From positions 434,001 to 498,000 of the forward strand of contig NZ_JAAOEN010000003.1 of the NCBI RefSeq assembly GCF_011320225.1: a stretch of DNA of 64,000 bases. The letters are read 5' to 3'. Shown piece after piece: positions 9,320-18,524 of the stretch. The stretch's first letter is position 1; every line of letters begins with the position of its first letter. This DNA is from Phytoactinopolyspora limicola (lineage in GTDB: Bacteria; Actinomycetota; Actinomycetes; Jiangellales; Jiangellaceae). Made by a program: the position numbers and the translations under genes. The notes beneath the pieces were generated by a model, which was not told where the DNA came from, ran no database searches, and worked only from the letters and a program-made list of their open reading frames with translations.

Positions 9320-9939
9320 CCCTCGAGATGGATCTGGTAGCCGGCGAAATGAGCGCGCAAGCGTGCGTTATGAGTTGCCATGATCACGGTCCGACCGTCC
9401 GCCAGGAGCCGGTCGATGACCTCGGCCACCAGGTCCACGCGCTCATCATCAAGCCGCTGTTCCGGCTCATCCAGGATCAGAACATCGAACGGGCGAGACA
9501 ACACCAGCGCGAGCGCAAACAACTGCGCCTGCCCCGTCGACAACTCGTGCGGATACCTCGTCGCCAAGTGATCGATCCCCAACCCGGCAAGAGCGTCATC
9601 AGCGATGGGCTCGTCCGGAGCGAAGAACCCCGCCCAGGTGTCCGATACGAACTCGACGTGCTCGGCAACCGTCAAGTTCCGCGCGAAGGCCGGCGCACCG
9701 ATCGACGCGGCCAGGCAGCGACGGAACTCCCGATTCCGGTCATCAGGTGTCATGCCGCGCACGAGACAGGTGCCTGACGACGGTGTTACCAGGCCCGCCA
9801 GCACGGAGAGCAGAGTTGTCTTCCCCGCCCCGTTCTGACCGGTCAGGCTCAGGCACTGTCCTCGGACAACACTGAATGAGGTCGGCCTCAGCCGTACGAC
9901 GTCGCCCTCCCCTACGGAGACGGACCGGACGTCGATCAT
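9316..9939 (-). CDS. ABC transporter ATP-binding protein
   Basis: 207 aa from the ATG giving MIDVRSVSV, which places the first strand of the nucleotide-binding fold correctly. Walker A is TGQNGAGKTTLL, the signature ELSTGQAQLFALA, Walker B VLILDEPEQRLDDE, and the switch His is in VIMATHNARL. The frame is open upstream to about 10251, but that extension is antisense to the DUF402 coding region and has no domain, so I exclude it. The signature STGQ deviates from canonical SGGQ. Translationally coupled to the 495-aa permease; substrate unknown. Confidence 0.85.
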   Translation of the reverse strand: MIDVRSVSVGEGDVVRLRPTSFSVVRGQCLSLTGQNGAGKTTLLSVLAGLVTPSSGTCLVRGMTPDDRNREFRRCLAASIGAPAFARNLTVAEHVEFVSDTWAGFFAPDEPIADDALAGLGIDHLATRYPHELSTGQAQLFALALVLSRPFDVLILDEPEQRLDDERVDLVAEVIDRLLADGRTVIMATHNARLRAHFAGYQIHLEG

Positions 9940-10126
9940 CGGATCGGGGTCCCCACCCCAGCAACACCATCCATCGACCGCACGATACCTGCCGGCTCCT
10001 AGACTGTGCCGCAATGGATTCGCAACATGATCACGGTGTAGGTGTCGTCGCTGAGTCGGGTGTTCGCCGCCCTTCCGGCGCCCCGCCGACGGCCTGGTCG
10101 CGTGGCTGGCGCCCGGCACGCCTATC

Positions 10127-10663
10127 ATGCGCGCCGCACTGCCGGACGGACGAGAACTCCGCCACGCTCCGCTCCATGAACGGCACCAACACCCTCGAGC
10201 GTCCGAACGCGACGTCTGGCGTGGCAACGGAACGCTGAAGATCGCGCCCACTGGGCGGCCGTGGTCGGTCTGGCTCTTCTGGGACGACCACTGGCATCAC
10301 CTCTGCTGGTACGTGAATCTCGAAGATGTCCACGTCCGGGACGACGCCGGAATCGTGACGCGTGATCACGAGCTCGACGTCGTCATCCGCGCCGACGGAT
10401 CGACCAAGATCAAAGACGAAGACGAGCTGGACGCCGCCGTCGCGGCAGGGCGCTTCACCGCAGCCGACGCCGCATCCTTCCATCACCACGCGCGGGACAT
10501 CCTCGGAATAGCGCGGGCTCGCGGAGCACCCTTCGACGACGATTGGCCACTATGGCGACCAGATCCGGGCTGGCCACTCCCCCAATTGCCGGTGTCAGCC
10601 TGGCAGAATCGCCAGAGTGCAAATCAAGATGCTCGGACCGTTCGAGGTGCGCACCGACGGTAG
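10127..10663 (+). CDS. DUF402 (FomD-like barrel) protein, N-terminus apparently disrupted
   Basis: The core is DUF402: WSVWLFWDDHWHHLCWYVNL, then TRDHELDVVI and KDEDELDAAV, with the usual C-terminal WRPDPGWPLPQLP. Family members hydrolyse or transfer on phosphorylated nucleotides. The first ATG in frame is at 10127, yet the preceding in-frame codons spell LVAWLAPGTPIM, a conserved family segment. No ATG, GTG or TTG lies between that segment and the in-frame TGA at 10052-10054. More family-like sequence (SRVFAALPA) is in another frame just upstream. I infer a frameshift in the 5' 100 bp, either real decay or a sequencing error. The 3' end overlaps the next gene by 47 bp. Confidence 0.65.
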   Translation: MRAALPDGRELRHAPLHERHQHPRASERDVWRGNGTLKIAPTGRPWSVWLFWDDHWHHLCWYVNLEDVHVRDDAGIVTRDHELDVVIRADGSTKIKDEDELDAAVAAGRFTAADAASFHHHARDILGIARARGAPFDDDWPLWRPDPGWPLPQLPVSAWQNRQSANQDARTVRGAHRR

Positions 10664-13600
10664 CGAGGCGGCAGACGTACCGGGTGCGCGGCTGCGCGCA
10701 CTCATGATCGCTCTGGCGCTTACGCCCGGGCGGATAGTTCCGAAAGCTACGCTGGTCGATTGGGTTTGGGGAGAGAATCCACCCGCCGATGCGGCCAATG
10801 CCCTGCAACGCTTGGTGTCCCGACTGCGCAAGGCCCTACCCGACGGCGCGATCGAGGGACGGACGGGTGGCTACCGGCTAGTGGTGGAGCCGGCGTCCGT
10901 CGACGCGCTGCGGTTTGAACATCTCCTTGCCCAGGCGCGCCAACAGGAGGGTTCCACACGACTCGAGTTGCTCCGCGAAGCCGTCGGGTTGTGGCGAGGC
11001 GCCGCCATGCAGGACGTCGGCCTACAGGACAGCGACGCCTTCGACGCCGCCACGGCACGGCTGGAAGAGCTCCGCATCGTCGCCATGGAGGATCGTTTCG
11101 ACGCCGAAGTCCAACTGGGCCACGGTGCGGACCTGGTCACCGAACTGACCGACCTGGTCGCGGCGCATCCGCTAAGGGAACGGCTGGTCGCGGCGCTGAT
11201 GCGAGCCCTGGTGGCCGCGGGGCGGGACTCCGATGCCCTCATGGCCTACGAACGCACCCGGGAGACTCTGGCGGACACGTTGGGCGTCGACCCCTCACCG
11301 GAGTTGTCGGCGCTGCACGTCGCACTGCTGCGGGGCGAGGTCGACCGACGGGAGGAGAACCACCCGACCAACGTGCGGGCTGAGCTCACGAGTTTCGTCG
11401 GTCGCGACGCTGACCTCGCCGCGGTCCGCGAACTCGTCGTGAAGCACCGGCTGACCACGCTGATCGGACCGGGTGGTTCAGGGAAGACGAGGCTTGCCAC
11501 GGAGACGGCACGAGCCATGCTCGGCGACCTGCCGGACGGGACCTGGCTGGTCGAGTTCGCCCCCATCCGCGCCGACGGTGACGTGGCACAGACCGCCCTG
11601 GCTGGGCTCGGGCTCCGCGACGCTCTCCTCGGCGCGGACCCGAGTACGGGCCCGGCGGATAGATTGATCGCGGCGCTCCGTGACCGCGAGATGCTGCTGA
11701 TCCTGGACAACTGTGAACACGTGATCGAGTCGGTGGCGACGCTGGCCGAACGTGTCCTTCGCGAGTGCCGCCGGATGCGGATCATGGCGACGAGCAGAGA
11801 GCCGCTCGGTATCACCGGCGAGGCATTGTGGCAGGTTGAACCCCTGACGGTGCCCACCGGCGCTAGCCGTGCCGAGGCCGCCTCCTCACCAGCGGTGACG
11901 TTGCTGAGGGACCGGGCCAGCGCGGTACGCAAGGACCTCGGCACCGATGAGCACACCCAGGCAATGATGGTGCGCATCTGTCGGGCGCTCGACGGGATGC
12001 CGCTGGCGATCGAGCTCGCGGCGGCCCGCCTGCGCACCATGACCATCGAGCAGCTCGCCAACCGGCTCGACGACCGGTTCCGATTGCTGACCAGCGGGAG
12101 CCGCACGGCGTTGCCGAGGCACAAGACGCTTCGTGCCGTGGTCGACTGGAGCTGGGAACTGCTTACCGACGCCGAACGGACCGTGCTGCGCCGGTTGTCG
12201 GTGTTCTCCGGTGGCGTGGGCCTGGAGGCGGCCGAGCAGGTCTGCGCCGGCGATGTGGTCCACGAGGGCGAGATCTTGGAGCTGCTCACGTCGCTGGCCG
12301 AGAAGTCGCTGCTCGTGGCGGTAGGTGGCGCCGCCCCTCGCTACCGGATGCTCACCACGATCAAGGAGTACGCCGCGGACCGGCTAGCCGAAGCCGGCGA
12401 AGCCGATCAGGCCCGGAAGGCTCACCTCACCTACTTCACCACACTCGCCGAAACCGCCGAACCACACTTACGCCGCGCCGAGCAGCTGACCTGGCTCGCC
12501 ACGCTGGCCGCCGATCACGACAACATCAGCGCCGCTCTGCGCGGGGCGATCGCGGCCGGTGACGCGCCTATGGCGATGCGGCTTGCCGCCGCCACCGGCT
12601 GGTACTGGTGGCTCGGTGGCCGCCGGACCGAAGGCCTTGACCTGCTGATCGCCGCCGCCGACCTCCCCGGTGACGTACCCGACGAGGTTCGGGCCCTCAC
12701 GTATGGCTTCGTCGTGCTCTTCGTCACCTCCGGACAGGGCGATGAACACGTCGGCGCGGAATGGATCCGTAAGGCATACCAGTTCGGCCAGCGCTCCAGC
12801 GGCGGCAACCCTCTGCTCGAGTTCGCGGTTCCGCTGCAACGCATGCTGGACGCGCCGGATGAAGTGTTGCCCGCGATCGAGTCGTTGTTGGACAGTGTTG
12901 ATCCATGGGTGCGCGCCATGGCGCGGTGGCAGCTCGCCAAGATGCGCTCCTTGCTCGGCCAGGGCGGCCAGGACGTAGAAGCGCAACTGGAGCTGGCGCT
13001 CGCGGAGTTCCGGACGCTCGGCGAACGATTCGGGATCTACTTGGCGCTGTCCGAACTGGCCCGCCAGCATGCGATGCGGGGCGAGCTCACCAGCGCTTGT
13101 GAGTACTACGACCAAGCGGTTGCGGTCCTCACCGATCTCGGCGCCGTCGAGGATGTCATCGAGGTGCGGACCCTGCAGGCACCGTTGTACTGGCTGAACG
13201 GAGATCAGGAGGCTAGCGCCGCCGCCATTGCCGACGCCGAACGGAAGGCCGAGGGGATCACCTGGCCATATGCGCTGGTCGACCTCGCGCTCGCCAACGC
13301 GGCGCTGGCGCGCTGGCGGGGCGAGACGGAGGAAGCGCGGCAGTATCTCGGAACCGCGACGACCCTCTTGGGTGATGCCGCCGACCGGCCTATTGTCCGG
13401 GCGCAAATCCACCACATCCTGGGCTACCTCTCCGACGATATCCGGGAAGCCCGCACCCACCGGGTGGTTGCCTGGCAAGCGGCCTCGGAGCTGGAAGCCC
13501 CACCGGTAGTGGCGCAGGCTCTCGTCGGCGTGGCGGACCTCGCCCTCCGCCTCGAGCAGTACGAACAAGCAGCACAACTACTCGCCGCCAGCGATCACCT

Positions 13601-13751
13601 GCGCGGCCTACCGGACCGCTCCGATCCGGATGCGGCCAGGATCGAGCACACAGCACTGCGTCACCTCGGCGAACAACGGTTCGCCGAGGTGACGCAGCAG
13701 GGTGCACAGGCTAGTCCGGTTGATCTGGTCGAGGACACCTTCGCTTCGTAG
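10617..13751 (+). CDS. AfsR/SARP-family regulator with BTAD, NB-ARC ATPase and TPR region
   Basis: 1044 aa in three parts. Residues about 1-90 form an OmpR-type winged helix (MLGPFEVRTDG, LRALMIALAL, ANALQRLVSRLRKALP) and about 95-245 a bacterial transcriptional activation domain (DALMAYERTRETLADTLGVDPSPELSAL). About 260-560 is an NB-ARC/STAND ATPase with Walker A GPGGSGKTR (about 283), Walker B LLILDNCEH (about 360) and GMPLAIELAAARLR; about 560-1044 is an alpha-helical TPR-like C-terminus. Such proteins activate secondary metabolism or stress genes when the STAND module is triggered. No biosynthetic cluster is adjacent, so targets are unknown. A GTG start at 10617 is used; an ATG four codons later also fits. 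Confidence 0.93.
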   Translation: MQIKMLGPFEVRTDGSEAADVPGARLRALMIALALTPGRIVPKATLVDWVWGENPPADAANALQRLVSRLRKALPDGAIEGRTGGYRLVVEPASVDALRFEHLLAQARQQEGSTRLELLREAVGLWRGAAMQDVGLQDSDAFDAATARLEELRIVAMEDRFDAEVQLGHGADLVTELTDLVAAHPLRERLVAALMRALVAAGRDSDALMAYERTRETLADTLGVDPSPELSALHVALLRGEVDRREENHPTNVRAELTSFVGRDADLAAVRELVVKHRLTTLIGPGGSGKTRLATETARAMLGDLPDGTWLVEFAPIRADGDVAQTALAGLGLRDALLGADPSTGPADRLIAALRDREMLLILDNCEHVIESVATLAERVLRECRRMRIMATSREPLGITGEALWQVEPLTVPTGASRAEAASSPAVTLLRDRASAVRKDLGTDEHTQAMMVRICRALDGMPLAIELAAARLRTMTIEQLANRLDDRFRLLTSGSRTALPRHKTLRAVVDWSWELLTDAERTVLRRLSVFSGGVGLEAAEQVCAGDVVHEGEILELLTSLAEKSLLVAVGGAAPRYRMLTTIKEYAADRLAEAGEADQARKAHLTYFTTLAETAEPHLRRAEQLTWLATLAADHDNISAALRGAIAAGDAPMAMRLAAATGWYWWLGGRRTEGLDLLIAAADLPGDVPDEVRALTYGFVVLFVTSGQGDEHVGAEWIRKAYQFGQRSSGGNPLLEFAVPLQRMLDAPDEVLPAIESLLDSVDPWVRAMARWQLAKMRSLLGQGGQDVEAQLELALAEFRTLGERFGIYLALSELARQHAMRGELTSACEYYDQAVAVLTDLGAVEDVIEVRTLQAPLYWLNGDQEASAAAIADAERKAEGITWPYALVDLALANAALARWRGETEEARQYLGTATTLLGDAADRPIVRAQIHHILGYLSDDIREARTHRVVAWQAASELEAPPVVAQALVGVADLALRLEQYEQAAQLLAASDHLRGLPDRSDPDAARIEHTALRHLGEQRFAEVTQQGAQASPVDLVEDTFAS

Positions 13752-13753
13752 GG

Positions 13754-14590
13754 TCAACTCTTGGCACGCTGGACGGTGACGTCACCGTGCCGGGTACGGG
13801 CGTGAACCGAAACTTTGGCATCGGTAGGGCCTGGTTCTCCGGGCGATGCGACGAAGTTGTGCACCGCTCCTCGTTCGCTGTTGACGTCGATGGACGCGGC
13901 GGCGCCTTCGGCGATGCCAACCTCGATGTCACCCGAGCCGTTCGTGAGGTTCGCCCGGCCGTTGCTCATTCGGCCGATCCGAATGGCACCGCTGCTCGTC
14001 GTAGCGGTGATACTGCCGTCGACCCGGTCGATGTCGAAGTCGCAACTGCTGCTCCTGAGGCCGACGTCGGCCGCGGCACGGCCAATCCAGGCCCGGCCGC
14101 CCGAATTCAGTAGTGCGACTGTCCCCTCAACTTCGGCGATCCGCATCGTGAATGCCGCGCCGTCGATATCGGTGCGCCCCGCGATGTGGCCGATCTCGAC
14201 ATCCCCCGAGGCGATGCTCGCTTTCAGGGTGTCGGTGCTGTCCAGCTGGACCTGACCCGAAGCCATGTGCAGTTCGCAGTCACCCAGCGTGCCGCCGGAA
14301 CGGACAACGGAGTGCGCGAGGTAGACGGCGAGGCGAGATCCGGTGGGCAGATCGACGCTGATGGCGACCGAACCCTTCTTGTCCCCCGCGGTCTTCATCT
14401 TGACCGACAACTGACCGTCGATGAGCTCGACCTTGGTGTTCTCGGCGACCTTCACGTCTTTCCGCCTCGACGGGTCGAGGGGCCGGACGTCGACGACGGT
14501 GTCGGTGCGATCGCTGGCGGTGACCTGCACCTGGGCTCCGGCGACCTCTACGGTGGCGGCGATGGGTTTTGGTGTAGTGAATGTTGGCAT
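13754..14590 (-). CDS. DUF4097 beta-solenoid (adhesin-like) protein
   Basis: 278 aa composed of repeated short strands with G/S/D turns (DSTDTLKASIASGDVEIGH, GSITATTSSGAIRIGRM, LTNGSGDIEVGIAEGAA), the pattern of DUF4097 proteins. There is no signal peptide or lipobox, so it is predicted cytoplasmic. The ATG is chosen because AGAAGGAG lies about 7 bp upstream; a GTG one codon earlier is possible. It is the last gene of the DrrA-DrrB operon, 9 bp after the permease. DUF4097 genes often accompany ABC exporters, where their role is not established. Confidence 0.8.
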   Translation of the reverse strand: MPTFTTPKPIAATVEVAGAQVQVTASDRTDTVVDVRPLDPSRRKDVKVAENTKVELIDGQLSVKMKTAGDKKGSVAISVDLPTGSRLAVYLAHSVVRSGGTLGDCELHMASGQVQLDSTDTLKASIASGDVEIGHIAGRTDIDGAAFTMRIAEVEGTVALLNSGGRAWIGRAAADVGLRSSSCDFDIDRVDGSITATTSSGAIRIGRMSNGRANLTNGSGDIEVGIAEGAAASIDVNSERGAVHNFVASPGEPGPTDAKVSVHARTRHGDVTVQRAKS

Positions 14591-14602
14591 CACAAACTCC
14601 TT

Positions 14603-15352
14603 CTAAGCGCGCTTCTTGAATGTCGATCCGGCCCACAGGAACCCGACGAGAGCGATCCCGAGGCACCAGGCAATGGCGGTGATCACGTCGCTGCTCTCCG
14701 CAGCGCCTTCCAGGAGTCCGCGGATCGCCTCGATCATCGCGGTGAAGGGCTGATATTCGGCGAACTGCCGCAGACCCGGCCCCATCGTCTCCGCCGGCAC
14801 GATCGCGCTGCTGAAGAAGGGCAACATCACCAGCGGCACAGCGGCGATCCCGGCCGTCTCAGGGGATTTCGACGCCAGTCCCATGGCGACGGTGAACCAT
14901 CCGGCCGCGAACCCGAGTAGGAGAACGATGCCCACCACACCTAGCCATTCGGCGAAGCTCGCCGACGGCCGGAATCCCAGCAGAAAGGCCACTCCGATGA
15001 GCGCGGCGATGGCGATCAGATTGGTCAGCAGACTGGCGACGACGTGGCCAGTGAGCACTGAAGCCCGGGTGACGTCCATGACCTTGAAGCGGTTGATGAT
15101 GCCCTTCGTGAAGTCCGAGCTCACCGAGATCGCCGTCGAGCTCAGCCCGTAACACACCGCCAGGAGCATCAGGCCCGGCGTGGCGTAGTCGATGTAGTCG
15201 ACACCGACGTCGAACGCGTCGCCGAACATGTACACGAACATCAGGAGGATGACGATCGGCATCAGGACCGCGTTGAAGACGGTGGTCGGGTTTCGGGTGA
15301 TGTGTTTGACGTTGCGTCCCAGCATCACCATCGATTGGGGTTTGCTGCTCAT
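14603..15352 (-). CDS. ABC-2 type permease, DrrB-like
   Basis: 249 aa with about six membrane helices in the standard ABC-2 layout: N-terminal MLGRNVKHITRNPTTVF amphipathic lead-in, the conserved ISVSSDFTKGIINRFKVM loop (DrrB family reads DLQSGIIDRFRS), and the C-terminal SSAIVPAETMGPGLRQFAEYQP segment. DrrAB pairs export hydrophobic drugs or lipids. Its start overlaps the ATPase stop by 4 bp. A second, independently regulated copy of the same transporter type lies at 58994-60591. Confidence 0.9.
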   Translation of the reverse strand: MSSKPQSMVMLGRNVKHITRNPTTVFNAVLMPIVILLMFVYMFGDAFDVGVDYIDYATPGLMLLAVCYGLSSTAISVSSDFTKGIINRFKVMDVTRASVLTGHVVASLLTNLIAIAALIGVAFLLGFRPSASFAEWLGVVGIVLLLGFAAGWFTVAMGLASKSPETAGIAAVPLVMLPFFSSAIVPAETMGPGLRQFAEYQPFTAMIEAIRGLLEGAAESSDVITAIAWCLGIALVGFLWAGSTFKKRA

Positions 15353-16305
15353 TTCCCGGCCTCCGTCGTGTCGGTCGTGGTGGTGTGGCCCGTCAGGGCG
15401 AGGAAAACGTCGTCGAGGTCCGGCGTGTGCACGGAGAACTCGTCGGCGCTGAGTGCGTATTCGTCGAGCCGGTCCAGCAGCGCCCGCACCGACCTGGTGC
15501 CGCCATCGCTGGGTACCCGCAGAGTTAGGGCTTCGTCGTCCCGCGTAGCGTCGGCGAACAGAGGTGCCGCGGTGTCGAGTTCGGTGACGGTGGCAAACCG
15601 GAATCGGACGTGAGTACCCGGGATCTCCCGCTTCAGCTGGTCCGGAGTGCCATCCGCGACCAAGTGCCCCTGGTCGAGGACCGCGACCCGGTCAGCCAGC
15701 TGATCGGCTTCCTCGAGGTACTGGGTGGTCAGGAAGATGGTCGCGCCGTCGGCCACCAACTCCCGGATGATCGACCACATCGTGCGCCGGCTGCGTGGGT
15801 CCAGGCCCGTCGTCGGTTCGTCGAGGAAGATGATCCGAGGGTTTCCGACGAGCGTCATCGCCAGGTCGAGCTTGCGGCGCATGCCGCCCGAGTAGGTGGA
15901 CGCCGGCTTCTTCGCGGCCTCCGTCAGCTCGAACCGTTCCAGCAGGTCGGCGATGATCTTGGCGCCGTCGCGGGATGAGATGCGACGGTTCAGGTCGACC
16001 ATCAGCTGCAGGTTCTCCTGCCCGGTGAGCAACTCGTCGACCGCCGCGAACTGGCCGGTGACCCCGATGGCCGCACGCACCGCTTTGGCCTCGGACTCGA
16101 CGTCGTGTCCGGCGACCCGGACCGTCCCGCCGTCGGCCTTGATCAACGTGCTGAGCACGTTCACCGTTGTCGTCTTACCCGCACCGTTGGGGCCGAGCAG
16201 GGAGAAGATCGTGCCCGCACTGACATCGAAGTCGATGCCGTCGAGGACGACCTTGTCTCCGAAGGCCTTTCGTAGCCCCGAAACCGCTATCGCTGTGTTC
16301 GTCAT
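15349..16305 (-). CDS. Daunorubicin-resistance-type ABC ATPase, DrrA-like
   Basis: 318 aa. Motifs: Walker A GPNGAGKTTTVN, Q-loop GVTGQFAAVDELLTGQENL (the QxxAVD form typical of DrrA), signature YSGGMRRKLDLA, Walker B IIFLDEPTTGLDPRSR, switch LTTQYLEEAD. A C-terminal region follows, with TPDLDDVFLALTGH, the DrrA C-terminal motif. The start is placed at the ATG giving MTNTAIAVSG; the frame extends ten codons further upstream without added homology. Partner permease and DUF4097 gene follow directly. It is divergent from the thiolase operon across about 196 bp. Confidence 0.92.
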   Translation of the reverse strand: MTNTAIAVSGLRKAFGDKVVLDGIDFDVSAGTIFSLLGPNGAGKTTTVNVLSTLIKADGGTVRVAGHDVESEAKAVRAAIGVTGQFAAVDELLTGQENLQLMVDLNRRISSRDGAKIIADLLERFELTEAAKKPASTYSGGMRRKLDLAMTLVGNPRIIFLDEPTTGLDPRSRRTMWSIIRELVADGATIFLTTQYLEEADQLADRVAVLDQGHLVADGTPDQLKREIPGTHVRFRFATVTELDTAAPLFADATRDDEALTLRVPSDGGTRSVRALLDRLDEYALSADEFSVHTPDLDDVFLALTGHTTTTDTTEAGK

Positions 16306-16501
16306 GGCACCAACCGTGCCGGGCCGTCCTGTCACGGACCTGACACGAACCCGTCACGCCTACTGACACCGCCGAACTGGCCACACCCAGCACCATGTAG
16401 TAAATGTTTAATCGTCCTGATTATCTCGCGGATATCTTGATGAAGCATGTCGACCTGTGTACAGTTGCTTGATGTAAATCTTGAATAGTCATGGAGGTCT
16501 T
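16306..16501. promoter_or_regulatory. Divergent promoter region, DrrAB operon / thiolase operon
   Basis: This non-coding stretch separates the two operons. Near the drrA side there are several TGTCA/TGACA elements, including the inverted pair TGTCA-6 bp-TGACA at 16330-16345. The thiolase side is AT-rich and holds two GTAAATS words (16400-16406 and 16474-16480), also present upstream of the CocE and flavoprotein genes in this catabolic region. GGAGG sits 5 bp before the thiolase ATG. Operator status is inference from recurrence. Confidence 0.45.
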
Positions 16502-17686
16502 ATGAGTGCACGTGTATCGGTGGCAGGGGTCGGCATGGTGCCGTTCGCCACGCCGAGTAAGAGCGATACGTACGACGTGCTGGCCGAGGGTGCGGTGGCC
16601 GCCGCCTTGGCCGACGCGGACGTCGATCTCGCTCAGGTCCAGCAGGCCTACGCGGGTTATGTGTACGGCGACTCAACCAGCGGGCAGAACGCGCTGTACC
16701 GGGTCGGCATGACCGGCATACCGGTGATCAACGTCAACAACAACTGCTCCACCGGCTCGTCCGCGCTGTTCCTCGCCCGGCAGGCGGTGGCCTCCGGCGC
16801 CGCGGACTGCGTGCTGGCGTTCGGGTTCGAGCAGATGCAGCGCGGCGCGTTGAAGTCGCACTGGGACGACCGGCCCAACGCGTTCGGCCGCTTCGACGAC
16901 GTGCTGGAGAAGGCGCTGGGTGCGGACCTCGATGTGCCGATGGCGGCCCGCTACTTCGGCGGTGCCGGTGCCGCCTACGCACGGAGGTACGGCACCAAGC
17001 CGGAAACGTTCGCTGCCATCTCGGTGAAGGCTCGCACCCACGCCGCCAACAATCCGTACGCGGTCTTCCGCGACCCGGTGACCATCGAGGAAGTACTGGC
17101 CTCGCCACCCATCTACGGCCCCCTGACCCGGTTGCAGTGCTGCCCACCGACGTGTGGTGCGGCGGCCGCGGTGATCGTCAGCGACGAGTTCGCCCGAAAA
17201 CACGGTCTGCGGCGCGACGTGGCGATCAGGGCGCAGGCCATGACCACCGACACCGCGTCGTCCTTCGACGGAGACCTGATGCGACTCGTCGGCTACGACA
17301 TGTCGAAAGCCGCCGCCCACCAGGTGTACGAAGCCGCGGGTGTCTCCCCTGAGGACATCCGCGTGGCCGAGTTGCACGACTGCTTCACCGCCAACGAGCT
17401 GATCACCTACGAGGCACTCGGCCTCACCGGCGAGGGCACGGCGGAGAAGTTCATCGCCGACGGCGACAACACCTACGGCGGCCGCGTCGTCACCAACCCA
17501 TCTGGGGGTCTGCTGTCCAAGGGCCACCCACTCGGCGCCACCGGACTAGCCCAGTGTGCCGAGCTGGTCTGGCAACTGCGCGGACAGGCCGAGGCCCGGC
17601 AGGTCGACAACGTACACCTGGCCCTGCAGCACAACATCGGCCTCGGCGGCGCCGCCGTGGTGACCCTGTACGAGAAGGTGAGCTGA
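16502..17686 (+). CDS. Thiolase, lipid-transfer-protein (SCP-x) type
   Basis: 394 aa starting at the ATG with GGAGG 5 bp upstream. The nucleophile Cys is in NVNNNCSTGSSALFL (about residue 83), the SCP-x/lipid-transfer thiolase form. ELHDCFTANELI and GGLLSKGHPLGATGLAQ supply the second-site Cys/His residues. Such enzymes cleave 3-ketoacyl-CoA, often with branched or steroid-like acyl chains, at the end of beta-oxidation. It heads an operon with a two-subunit hydratase, an SDR dehydrogenase and an acyl-CoA dehydrogenase, which completes one oxidation round. No DUF35 partner gene, usual beside Ltp-type aldolases, is seen, which favours true thiolysis. Confidence 0.9.
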   Translation: MSARVSVAGVGMVPFATPSKSDTYDVLAEGAVAAALADADVDLAQVQQAYAGYVYGDSTSGQNALYRVGMTGIPVINVNNNCSTGSSALFLARQAVASGAADCVLAFGFEQMQRGALKSHWDDRPNAFGRFDDVLEKALGADLDVPMAARYFGGAGAAYARRYGTKPETFAAISVKARTHAANNPYAVFRDPVTIEEVLASPPIYGPLTRLQCCPPTCGAAAAVIVSDEFARKHGLRRDVAIRAQAMTTDTASSFDGDLMRLVGYDMSKAAAHQVYEAAGVSPEDIRVAELHDCFTANELITYEALGLTGEGTAEKFIADGDNTYGGRVVTNPSGGLLSKGHPLGATGLAQCAELVWQLRGQAEARQVDNVHLALQHNIGLGGAAVVTLYEKVS

Positions 17687-17688
17687 GC

Positions 17689-18102
17689 ATGGCAGTAGAT
17701 CCCGCGATCATCGGCACAGAGCTTCCCTCGACGACGATGACCGTCGACGAGGGACGGTTGCGGTTCTTCAGCACGGTGATCGGCCACGAGATAAGCGCCG
17801 ACCTCGCCGTGCCACCCACGTTCTTGTTCTCCATCGAGCTGGAGAATCCCAACCCGTTCGCGTGGCTCGCCAACGCCGGCGTCGACATGCGGTTCGTCCT
17901 ACACGGAGAGCAGTCCTTCACCTATCACTCGCTCGCCCACGCGGGTGACGTACTGACCGCGAAGCCTCGCATCGCCGACACCTACAGCAAAGGCGGCGGT
18001 GCACTCGAGTTCATCGTCAAGGAGACCGCGGTGTCGCGCGCCGACGGTTCATCCGTGGCGGACCTGAGCACCGTCATCATCGTGAGGAGCCCAGCGCAAT
18101 GA
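17689..18102 (+). CDS. MaoC-like hydratase, non-catalytic (FAS1-DH-type) subunit
   Basis: 137 aa single hot-dog domain. It lacks the D-x4-H hydratase dyad and instead has the N-terminal-half signature PPTFLFSIE and LHGEQSFTYHSLAHAGDVL. In the family this half pairs with a catalytic MaoC subunit, as in HadA/HadB-type or fused two-hot-dog hydratases. The catalytic partner is encoded next, with a 4-bp overlap, so the two probably form one enoyl-CoA hydratase. It begins 2 bp after the thiolase stop. Confidence 0.85.
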   Translation: MAVDPAIIGTELPSTTMTVDEGRLRFFSTVIGHEISADLAVPPTFLFSIELENPNPFAWLANAGVDMRFVLHGEQSFTYHSLAHAGDVLTAKPRIADTYSKGGGALEFIVKETAVSRADGSSVADLSTVIIVRSPAQ

Positions 18103-18500
18103 CCACCACCGTCGCGATCGAGGCCGGCACCGAACTGCCGCCGTTGCGGATCAAGCCGATCTCGCGTACCACACTCGCCCTGTTCGCCGCGGCGTCCGGC
18201 GACCACAACCCCGTACACATCGACCTCGACGTGGCCCGCTCAGCGGGGCTGGACGACGTGTTCGCGCACGGCATGCTCTCCATGGCCTACCTCGGCCGGC
18301 TGCTCACCGACTGGGTGTCACAGGAACGGATCCGTTCCTACCGGGTGCGGTTCGTGTCGATCACACCGGTGCACGGCGAACCCACCTGCACCGGTCGCGT
18401 CGTGTCGGTCGAAGACGGGCTGGCCACGCTGGAGCTCGCCGTCACCCTCGCCGACGGCACGGTCACCCTCACCGGCGATGCCACCGTCGCCATCAACTGA
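18099..18500 (+). CDS. MaoC-like hydratase, catalytic subunit
   Basis: 133 aa hot-dog protein bearing the R-hydratase motif AASGDHNPVHIDLDVARSAGLDDVFAHGM split over its first 70 residues; Asp and His of SGDHNPVH form the expected catalytic dyad. It hydrates trans-2-enoyl-CoA. Its start overlaps the preceding non-catalytic half by ATGA, and the SDR gene follows after 24 bp, an order matching hydration then 3-hydroxy oxidation in beta-oxidation. Confidence 0.88.
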   Translation: MTTTVAIEAGTELPPLRIKPISRTTLALFAAASGDHNPVHIDLDVARSAGLDDVFAHGMLSMAYLGRLLTDWVSQERIRSYRVRFVSITPVHGEPTCTGRVVSVEDGLATLELAVTLADGTVTLTGDATVAIN

Positions 18501-18524
18501 CATCGTCTGAAAGGCAACAACACC

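Noticed and set aside
10031-10489. 152-aa minus-strand frame opposite DUF402
   Set aside because: The plus strand carries clear DUF402 motifs; the minus frame has none.
12468-13577. 369-aa minus-strand open frame under the AfsR-like gene
   Set aside because: Antisense shadow of the TPR region; no domain pattern or ribosome site.
14603-16305. Secondary-metabolite cluster around the AfsR-like regulator and DrrAB
   Set aside because: No biosynthetic enzymes are nearby; DrrAB pairs and AfsR-like proteins often occur alone.
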